From assembly GCA_024231375.1 (NCBI GenBank), contig JAAEQP010000270.1, positions 1 through 22,427 of the forward strand: 22,427 bases of DNA. The letters run 5' to 3'. Position numbers and translations under genes: made by a program. Below, in pieces: positions 16,797 to 22,427 of the stretch. This DNA is from a bacterium (GTDB lineage Bacteria > Hydrogenedentota > Hydrogenedentia > Hydrogenedentiales > SLHB01). The notes beneath the pieces were generated by a model, which was given only the letters and a program-made list of their open reading frames with translations, was not told the origin of the DNA and did not search any database. How positions within the stretch are numbered: the first letter of the stretch is position 1; every line of letters starts with the position of its first letter.

Positions 16797-16930
16797 CTCT
16801 CCCCTTGTGGTAAGGGCGCCCGGCGAGCGCGCCCACTACACAGACATTGAATCAAGGTCCGATAAGGTAATGGTTGCCCGAAGGTTAGCTCATGACCTCG
16901 GACGCACGATCTAAGGAAGGAGCGGCGCAC

Positions 16931-17731
16931 ATGACGTCCAATGTGCTGAAAGTAGTCCTCATCGCGGGACTGGCAATGCTTGCCGGAACGGCTGGCGCTC
17001 AGGAACCCGCGGAAACGCCTCCGGTTCCCGCGGTCGATGCTCCGGTCGCGGACAACGCCGACACCGACCCCGTCACCCCCGCCTCGGTGCTGGAAGAGGA
17101 GTCGGGACCGGAACTGACCCTCTGGTACATGGTACGGCACGGCGGCCCGGTCCAGTACTTCATCGCGGCGCTGAGCCTGCTGGCCTTCGTCATGGCGTTC
17201 TATTTCATTCTCACCATCACGCCCGCACGCGAGGTACCGACCCAGTTCATGAAACGGGCGCTGGCCCAAATCGAAACCGGCGACCTGCGCGGCGCATACC
17301 AGATGTGCGAAGGCCGCGACGAACTGTTGGCCAACGTGCTCCGTGCCGGCCTCAAGATGCACGGCCACGACCGGTACGTCATCCAGGAAGCCATGGAGAG
17401 CGAAGGCGAACGCGGCGCGACCGAGTTGTGGCAGAAGATCTCCTACCTCAACAACATTGGCGTCATCGCTCCGCTGCTGGGTCTGCTCGGCACCGTCCTG
17501 GGCATGATCGGCGCGTTCAGCGCCATCGCGCTCGACGATTCCCAACGTCGCGGCCTGCAGATGGCCGCCAGCGTGGCCCAGGCCATGTTGACCACGGCCG
17601 AAGGCCTGTTTCTGGCCATCCCGTGCCTGGCGGTGTACTTCTTCCTTCGCGGCCGCGTCATCCGGATCGTGTCCTTGGTGGAGGCGCAGGCGAGCGAACT
17701 GATCGAGGCCCTCACGCGAGGTAGAAGCTGA
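16931..17731 (+). CDS. exbB: MotA/TolQ/ExbB proton channel family protein
   Basis: The 266-residue protein starts at ATG 16931, preceded by AAGGAAGGAG with 8 nt spacing. An in-frame ATG at 16892 is poorer. It has a cleavable signal peptide (residues 1-23, ending AGA), a Pro/Ala/Asp-rich periplasmic stretch (24-60), and three membrane helices at about 75-97, 174-197 and 217-240. The second carries APLLGLLGTVLGMIGAF and the third TTAEGLFLAIPCLAVY, the conserved TolQ/ExbB helices that form the pentameric channel. With ExbD it should convert proton flow into motion of a periplasm-spanning partner. The extra signal peptide marks the longer ExbB type rather than the short E. coli TolQ type. It is first in a four-gene operon, its stop overlapping exbD by 1 nt. 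Confidence 0.93.
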   Translation: MTSNVLKVVLIAGLAMLAGTAGAQEPAETPPVPAVDAPVADNADTDPVTPASVLEEESGPELTLWYMVRHGGPVQYFIAALSLLAFVMAFYFILTITPAREVPTQFMKRALAQIETGDLRGAYQMCEGRDELLANVLRAGLKMHGHDRYVIQEAMESEGERGATELWQKISYLNNIGVIAPLLGLLGTVLGMIGAFSAIALDDSQRRGLQMAASVAQAMLTTAEGLFLAIPCLAVYFFLRGRVIRIVSLVEAQASELIEALTRGRS

Positions 17732-18159
17732 TGAAATTCGGCAAGCGCGTACAGGAAGAAACCGAGGCCATTCCGCTGGCGCCGCTGATCGACATCGTGT
17801 TCCTGATGTTGGTGTTCTTCATGACCACATCAGTCTTCGGCGCCATGGAACGGGAACTCGACATCCAGTTGCCTACGGCCAATGCGGCGGAGCAAACGCA
17901 ACGGGCCCAGGGCGAGATCTACATCAACCTCAAGTCGGACGGCACCATCATCCTCAACGACCGCGCCGTGACAGTCGCGGAATTGCAGGAGATCCTCAAT
18001 CGAGTCGCTGAGCACTACCCGGGCGGCGCCATCATCATCCGTGGCGACCGGGACGCCATACTTGGCAGGGCAGTCGACATCCTCAACTGCTGCAAGAACG
18101 CCGACATTCAGAATGTGTCCTTCGCGGCGCTGAGCGAGGATCCCAAGGAGACCAGGTAA
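17731..18159 (+). CDS. exbD: ExbD/TolR biopolymer transport protein
   Basis: The 142-residue protein has a short cytoplasmic start, then the single helix PLAPLIDIVFLMLVFFMTTS with D21, the conserved aspartate that carries protons inside the ExbB pentamer. The periplasmic domain follows (LDIQLPTA, IYINLKSDGTIILNDRAVT, and GGAIIIRGDRDAILGRAVDILNCCKNADIQNVSFAAL), matching the ExbD/TolR fold over its whole length. The start overlaps the exbB stop (TGATG), a strong sign of translational coupling. A GAGG near 17718 serves as a weak ribosome binding site. Which protein the motor drives is not stated by this gene; the VWA protein encoded downstream is the best candidate. Confidence 0.95.
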   Translation: MKFGKRVQEETEAIPLAPLIDIVFLMLVFFMTTSVFGAMERELDIQLPTANAAEQTQRAQGEIYINLKSDGTIILNDRAVTVAELQEILNRVAEHYPGGAIIIRGDRDAILGRAVDILNCCKNADIQNVSFAALSEDPKETR

Positions 18160-18160
18160 C

Positions 18161-20530
18161 GTGAGGTGGTCCGCAGTATTCTTCAGCATCATGCTGTTGA
18201 CGGTTTCGGTGTCAGCCCAAACGGACGATCAGACGGGCATCGACTTCGCCGACAGTCTGTTCCAACACGGCTACTACGAAATGGCCGCCGAGGCCTATCG
18301 GGATTACCTTGAGAAGAACCCCGACGGCGACCGCGTGGCGGCAGCGTTGGAGCGCTTGGGCGAGTCGGAGTTTTCGCTCAAGAACTACGAAGCCGCCCTG
18401 ACCCGTTTCGAGAAGCTGCTCGAACTCAAGGTCGAAGGGTTATCCCTGGAACGGGCCTTGCTCCGTAAGGGCGAGATCCTGTTTCGCCTGGACCGATCCA
18501 CCGAAGCCGCGCCCGTGTTGGCTCAGGTCGCGGGCAAGGACAAGAATCCCGAGGTCCGCGCGGGTGCCCTCTACTACCTCGGCATGGCCCACTACCGTGT
18601 GGGCAAAGGTGCTGAAGGCGAGGCCGCTGCCAAGGCCTACCAGGCTTCAATTACGGCCCTGTCCACCTTAGGCGCGGAGCTCCCCGACAGTCCCCTAGCA
18701 CCCTACGCGCGATATCAGCTCGCGCGCGTCTATCTTGCTAAGAACGATCTCGAAAAGGCCGCCATCGAGTTCACGGCCGTGGCCGACTCGACTATGCCCG
18801 ACGAGCGCCTCAAGGTCGAGAGCCGGTTCCGTGCCGCCGAGATGTACGACCGCATCGGGTGGTTCGACGCCGCGGTGACCGCGTACCAGAAGTTGCAGAC
18901 CGATTTCCCGGGGTCTGAGTACGCCGAACGCGCCCAACTGGGATACGCCTGGGCCCTGTTCAATGCCAGCAAGTACGAAGACGCGGGCAAAGCCGCTGCC
19001 GCCTTCATCCAGGCGAATCCGGAGAGCCCCTCGACCCTCGGCATGCGGTACCTGCAAGCCAACTGCTCCCAGCAACGGAAGGACTACGCCAAGGCCCTGG
19101 ATCAGTACAAGGCCATTCGCAACGATCACCCTGACTCCGAGTTCAGCCCCCGCGCACTGTACAAGATCGCGTGGACCCTTCACCTGGCTGGCAAGAACGA
19201 GGAGGCAAGAAAACGGGTCAAGCTGTTCCTGGACACCTACAAGGACTCTCCTCTCGTGGGCGAAGCGGCCTTCCTGCGCGGGTCCATCCTCGTGGCGGAA
19301 GAGAACTTCGCGGACGCCCACGACGAGTTCCGCTACGTGTGGGAGAAGTATCCCGATAGCGAATTCGGCGCGGAGGCCCTGTTTAAGGTAGGCGAATGCC
19401 TCGCGCAGTTGGGCCGGATGGAAGAAGCCGCGCAAGTCTTCGAGTCCTTCATCAAGAAGTACCCGGACAATCCCATGACGAAAGATGCCCTGGCCCGATC
19501 GGCCGAGGTCAGCTTCTTCTCCGCCTCCTTCGAGGAAGCCATCCAAGGCTTCAAGCGAACCTTGGAGAGTGCGCCCGACCCCGGTACCGAGATGGAAATC
19601 CTCTACCGGATGGCCATCACGTACCACAACATGAAGGACTACAAGGCAAGCGCCGAGACCTTCGGCAAGATTCTGCAGAAGTTCCCCGAATGCCCCCACG
19701 CCGCCGAGGCCAATTTCCGCATCGGCGACTACTACCTCTATGAAGTAAAGGACCCGGTGAAATCCATCGCGCCGCACCAGGCAGCCTACGACGCCGCGCC
19801 GAAAGGACCGCACGCGGGTCGCGCGCTACGGGGCCTGGCCCTGGCGCGGTACCAGACCAAAGACTACGACCGTGCGGCAGATCTCTTCCTGAAACTCATG
19901 ACTGACCACCCCGCCGTGAAACTGAACGAACAGACCTTCGCGTGGGTGGGGGAACATTTCTACGACGCCAAGAAATGGGACGAGGCCTCGACGACCTTCA
20001 AGTCCCTCCTGGCCACAATCACAGACTACGCCAACCCGGAACGGGTCCAGTTCCGAATCGCCCAGTGCGCCGAGAGCAAAGGCGACGCCAAGGGCGCCAT
20101 CGCCCTCTATGAGGAGGTCGTGAAGGAAGCGCCGCGAAGCGCCTCGGCCCTCAACGCGCGGTTCCACATGGCCACGCTCCACGAAGGATTGAAGGACGGC
20201 GACAAGGCCTTCGCACTCTACCAGGAAGTCGCCAACACCAACACCGGCGATGCCGCCGCGCGTGCGCGCATGCGCCTGGGCGAAATCCTGGAAGAGCGAG
20301 AGGACTACGCCGGCGCTGCGAAGAACTACATGCTCATCGCGCTGCTCCTGTTCCACGAAGATCTGTCGCCCAAGGCCCTGTGGCGTGCCGGCCAGTGTTT
20401 CGAGAACAGCGAGAAGCCCGACCAGGCCAAACGCGCCTATGACGAGTTGGTGGCCGACTATGCCGACACCGAGTGGGCCGCCAAGGCAACGGCGCGGCTC
20501 GCCGAATGGCCAGGGGAAGGAGGCTCATGA
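18161..20530 (+). CDS. Exported tetratricopeptide-repeat protein of the ExbBD operon
   Basis: A GTG start lies 1 nt after the exbD stop. AAGGAG at 18145-18150, inside exbD, is 10 nt away. The 789-residue protein has a signal peptide (residues 1-19, ending SVSA-QTDD) and is otherwise an unbroken alpha-helical solenoid of TPR-type units. Examples are YYEMAAEAYRDYLEKNPD, YARYQLARVYLAKNDLEKAA, FGAEALFKVGECLAQLGRME and ALWRAGQCFENSEKPDQAKR. Spacing and YPDSEF/FPGSEY linkers resemble YbgF/BamD-like TPRs, and by eye there are well over a dozen repeats. It probably acts as a periplasmic scaffold. In Tol-Pal systems the TPR protein YbgF (CpoB) is a functional parallel, but this protein is about three times longer. 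Its end overlaps the VWA gene start by 4 nt (ATGA). Confidence 0.93.
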   Translation: MRWSAVFFSIMLLTVSVSAQTDDQTGIDFADSLFQHGYYEMAAEAYRDYLEKNPDGDRVAAALERLGESEFSLKNYEAALTRFEKLLELKVEGLSLERALLRKGEILFRLDRSTEAAPVLAQVAGKDKNPEVRAGALYYLGMAHYRVGKGAEGEAAAKAYQASITALSTLGAELPDSPLAPYARYQLARVYLAKNDLEKAAIEFTAVADSTMPDERLKVESRFRAAEMYDRIGWFDAAVTAYQKLQTDFPGSEYAERAQLGYAWALFNASKYEDAGKAAAAFIQANPESPSTLGMRYLQANCSQQRKDYAKALDQYKAIRNDHPDSEFSPRALYKIAWTLHLAGKNEEARKRVKLFLDTYKDSPLVGEAAFLRGSILVAEENFADAHDEFRYVWEKYPDSEFGAEALFKVGECLAQLGRMEEAAQVFESFIKKYPDNPMTKDALARSAEVSFFSASFEEAIQGFKRTLESAPDPGTEMEILYRMAITYHNMKDYKASAETFGKILQKFPECPHAAEANFRIGDYYLYEVKDPVKSIAPHQAAYDAAPKGPHAGRALRGLALARYQTKDYDRAADLFLKLMTDHPAVKLNEQTFAWVGEHFYDAKKWDEASTTFKSLLATITDYANPERVQFRIAQCAESKGDAKGAIALYEEVVKEAPRSASALNARFHMATLHEGLKDGDKAFALYQEVANTNTGDAAARARMRLGEILEEREDYAGAAKNYMLIALLLFHEDLSPKALWRAGQCFENSEKPDQAKRAYDELVADYADTEWAAKATARLAEWPGEGGS

Positions 20531-22284
20531 ACAAACGCGGTCTCCTTGTCCTGAGCGTTCTCTTCTCGTTGGCGGTGCATGCATTGTTCCTGCTGGTCGC
20601 ACCGTACATGTCCGTGATGCGCGAAGTCCCGGCTCCGCCGGAACCCAAGGAACGATTCCAGGTACGCGTCATCGACGACACCATGCCCCTCGTGGAGATG
20701 GATCCCGCCCCCACCGAGGGGCAAGTCACCGCCCTACGCCCGGGTGAAGTAGAAGACCTCCTGAACCGTGAAATGGAAGAGCTTTCAACACCGGAATCGC
20801 TGCTCGAAGAATCCGTCGACGTAGCCAATATCGAGGACCGTCTTGCCAACGAAAACCTCGAACGCGAACACGATCTTCAGCCCGACGAGGACAACCTGAA
20901 GATGGTGGACGCCCGCATTATCGAGATCTCGTCGGATGTCGCGCGCGAGGACATCCAGATCGCGCGCCGCCATGTTGCGCCGAGTTCGGACCGCATCCTG
21001 AACGAAAACGAGTTCCCCGTGCTCCGGGGCGGGTCGAGCGATGTCCCCGAGGAAGCGCTTCTCATCGATCCCATGCCGGTGCGCCGCGTGAAAGCCGTTT
21101 CGGGCGGTGGCGCCGAGGCCATGCCCGAACAGAACGAGGGAACGCCCGGCGGCACGTCTGAAGAAACGGAAGAGCCGGACCTCGGTCTACCCGAATTGCC
21201 CCCAGAAAGCTTGGTCGCTCGCCGTCAGGTACAGGAAGACATCCGCAAGGACAGTCCCTACCAGTTCATCGACGACCTGGTAGACATTGAACTTGAAACC
21301 TTCATGCCCCCCGACGACAAGCAGGGTTATTTCCGTCTGAGCATCGTGCCCAAGAAGGGCAAGGACATCCCGGCGTTGCCCAAAGACGTGACCTTCATCA
21401 TGGATGCGTCGAGCAGCATCCTCCAACGGAAATTGGACCGTACGGCAAACGCCGTGCGCGAAATGGTAACCGACCTCCGTCCCGAAGACCGCTTCAACGT
21501 GGTCGTGTTCCGGGATAGTCCAACGCGATTCCAGCCGGGCCTCGTGGCCGCGACACCCGATAACAAGACAGCTGCGACACAGTTTTTGAAAGGCCTGGAG
21601 TCCCGTGGTGAGACCGACGTATACACCGCCATTCGCCCCGTGGTCCTGTCAGACCAGCGGGAAGGCGTTCCCAACATCGTGATGGTGATGACGGACGGAC
21701 GACCGACAACCGGTATTCGCGACGCCCGCACCATCATCAACACCCTCACCGAAGAAAACGACCTTCGCAAGAGCATCTTCGCCTTTGGCGGCGGCCGGAC
21801 CGTGAACCGCTACATGCTCGATCTCTTGGCCTACCGCAACAAGGGCGAATCCTTCTTCTCGCCGAAGCTGGACGAAATCGACGCGGAACTCCCCGACTTC
21901 TTCTCAAAGCTGGCGGACCCCATTCTCGTCGACTGCATGGCCGAGTACGGCCGCCTCGACCGCGACAACGTGTTCCCCAAGGAAATCCCCGATTTCTACA
22001 AGGGCCAGGCCGTCACCGTCTACGGACGGTTCGATCCCGAGTCCAACGAGGAATTCGCCATGCGCCTCCGGGGCGTCGCGGTAAAGGCACCGAAAGAGGT
22101 CGTGTTCAAGGCCGGCTTCAAGGGCGCGAACACGGGCAACGCCCAGATCGCGCGGGACTGGGCATTCCGCCGCATCTACTCCATCATCGGCGAAATGTGC
22201 CGGGTCGGCGAGACACCGGAACTTCTGGCTGAGTTGCGCGCACTCAGCCAGAAGTACGACATCAAGACCAGCTACGACGACTAG
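20527..22284 (+). CDS. VWA-domain protein with TonB/TolA-like membrane anchor
   Basis: Start ATG 20527 overlaps the TPR stop (ATGA), with AAGGAGG at 20517-20523 close in front. The 585-residue product has an uncleaved-type helix at about residues 6-26 containing S14-L-A-V-H18. This S-x-x-x-H pattern is the one by which TonB and TolA contact ExbB/TolQ. A short Pro-rich stretch (PAPPEPKERFQVRVID) follows, then an acidic, low-complexity linker to about 270. The VWA domain begins at about 288: VTFIMDASSSIL gives the MIDAS D-x-S-x-S (D293, S295, S297), GETDVYT gives T363, and VMVMTDGRP gives D390. The region after it (about 450-585) is unassigned. There is no TonB C-terminal domain. It is the last gene of the operon and may be the ExbBD-driven effector. 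Confidence 0.92.
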   Translation: MNKRGLLVLSVLFSLAVHALFLLVAPYMSVMREVPAPPEPKERFQVRVIDDTMPLVEMDPAPTEGQVTALRPGEVEDLLNREMEELSTPESLLEESVDVANIEDRLANENLEREHDLQPDEDNLKMVDARIIEISSDVAREDIQIARRHVAPSSDRILNENEFPVLRGGSSDVPEEALLIDPMPVRRVKAVSGGGAEAMPEQNEGTPGGTSEETEEPDLGLPELPPESLVARRQVQEDIRKDSPYQFIDDLVDIELETFMPPDDKQGYFRLSIVPKKGKDIPALPKDVTFIMDASSSILQRKLDRTANAVREMVTDLRPEDRFNVVVFRDSPTRFQPGLVAATPDNKTAATQFLKGLESRGETDVYTAIRPVVLSDQREGVPNIVMVMTDGRPTTGIRDARTIINTLTEENDLRKSIFAFGGGRTVNRYMLDLLAYRNKGESFFSPKLDEIDAELPDFFSKLADPILVDCMAEYGRLDRDNVFPKEIPDFYKGQAVTVYGRFDPESNEEFAMRLRGVAVKAPKEVVFKAGFKGANTGNAQIARDWAFRRIYSIIGEMCRVGETPELLAELRALSQKYDIKTSYDD

Positions 22285-22288
22285 AATC

Positions 22289-22340
22289 GGGGACTGTACC
22301 AAGCGAGTCCACCGTAGGCGCACGAGACGGGGCGGTCTCC
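22289..22340. repeat. Degenerate REP-like element after the VWA gene
   Basis: Read in order, GGGGACTG, AAGCGAGTCC, CCGTAGGCG, ACGAGACGGG and GGTCTCC line up with the parts of the palindrome at 16405-16456. Several stem pairs are broken. It begins 4 nt after the VWA stop codon and may serve as the operon's terminator. A further fragment, GAGACGGGACTG, lies near 22353-22364. Confidence 0.55.
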
Positions 22341-22402
22341 GGTTCCGACAACGAGACGGGACTGCGAAGCCGTTGAGAAGAGTCATGCACCCTCAAGAAC
22401 AG

Positions 22403-22427
22403 AAGCGACAAACGGGGACTGCCAAGC
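22403..22427. repeat. REP-like element, cut by window end
   Basis: GAAGCGAC followed by ACGGGGACTGCCAAGC matches the left arm of the palindrome at 16391-16420. The rest lies beyond the window. Confidence 0.45.

Larger units (their letters stand above)
16265..16930. other. Gene-free, repeat-rich intergenic region
   Basis: This is 666 bp between the lipase-like gene and the exbB operon. It holds, in order, a terminator-like hairpin (16321-16344), a long REP-like palindrome (16394-16468), a perfect 26-bp inverted repeat (16573-16648), and two GC-rich hairpins (16775-16796 and 16814-16834). Open frames here read through the palindromes and are not credible genes. An operon promoter should lie here. 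A TAATAG hexamer at 16751-16756 is the best -10 candidate, but its nearest -35-like box, TTGCAA at 16725-16730, is 20 bp away, which is too long for confidence. Confidence 0.7.

Noticed and set aside
16571..17545. 324-codon minus-strand open frame over exbB and the spacer
   Set aside because: It is antisense to exbB and its C-terminal part is a translation of the known-type inverted repeat (IPSEVEGSL and IPRLRSG peptides).
18695..19813. 372-codon minus-strand open frame across the TPR gene
   Set aside because: It mirrors the TPR codons in a high-GC region, and I see no domain or ribosome binding site.
16931..22284. Standard Tol-Pal operon
   Set aside because: ExbB/ExbD fit, but there is no TolB, Pal or TolA C-terminal domain, and the fourth gene is a VWA protein.
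1..22427. CRISPR array, tRNA, rRNA, riboswitch or origin
   Set aside because: No regularly spaced direct repeats, no cloverleaf or rRNA-like sequence, and no cluster of DnaA-type boxes were seen on either strand.

Overview
The window is GC-rich (roughly 60% or more by eye) and gene-dense. It looks like a Gram-negative bacterium from a lineage rich in secreted polysaccharide-degrading enzymes, such as Hydrogenedentota or the planctomycete/Lentisphaera relatives. The evidence is the mix of exported families: a heparinase II/III-type lyase, a Tat-exported sulfatase, a secreted PHP hydrolase, a BNR propeller protein, and a very large FAD oxidoreductase with HEAT-like repeats. An ExbB/ExbD motor implies an outer membrane. 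The taxonomic placement is inference; no rRNA or other marker gene is present.

Layout. Positions 1-1023 (minus) hold the first 341 codons of an exported protein cut by the window edge, probably a TIM-barrel hydrolase. Positions 1229-1729 (plus) encode an exported DUF3465 protein. A clear sigma70-type promoter at 2067-2095 then leads into the heparinase-like lyase (2153-5245) and the sulfatase (5313-6860). A secreted PHP-domain protein (6857-8374, minus) converges on the sulfatase, and the two genes share a CTAG stop. A BNR-type propeller protein (8687-10072, plus) is divergent from it. A REP-like hairpin (10097-10129) lies between the propeller gene and a convergent 1167-residue FAD oxidoreductase (10130-13633, minus). 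A decayed IS1182-type transposase remnant lies upstream of that gene (about 13755-14151). An exported alpha/beta hydrolase follows (14402-16264, plus).

Positions 16265-16930 have no gene but are full of palindromes: a terminator-like hairpin, a long REP-like palindrome, a perfect 26-bp inverted repeat and further hairpins. A tightly packed four-gene operon then fills 16931-22284: ExbB, ExbD, a long TPR solenoid protein, and a membrane-anchored VWA protein. Adjacent genes in it overlap by 1 nt, are separated by 1 nt, or overlap by 4 nt. Degenerate copies of the REP-like element follow to the window end.

How the genes work together. The left two thirds read as an extracytoplasmic glycan-degradation neighbourhood: lyase, desulfating enzyme, propeller protein, and oxidoreductase with a discoidin-like insert. 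The right third is the most interesting part. The VWA protein has a TonB/TolA-like N-terminal helix with the S-x-x-x-H motif (SLAVH) and sits where TonB or TolA would be expected, but it carries a von Willebrand factor A domain with an intact MIDAS instead of a TonB C-terminal domain. This suggests a proton-motive-force-driven ExbBD machine whose periplasmic effector is a metal-dependent adhesion or scaffold domain, working with a TPR partner.
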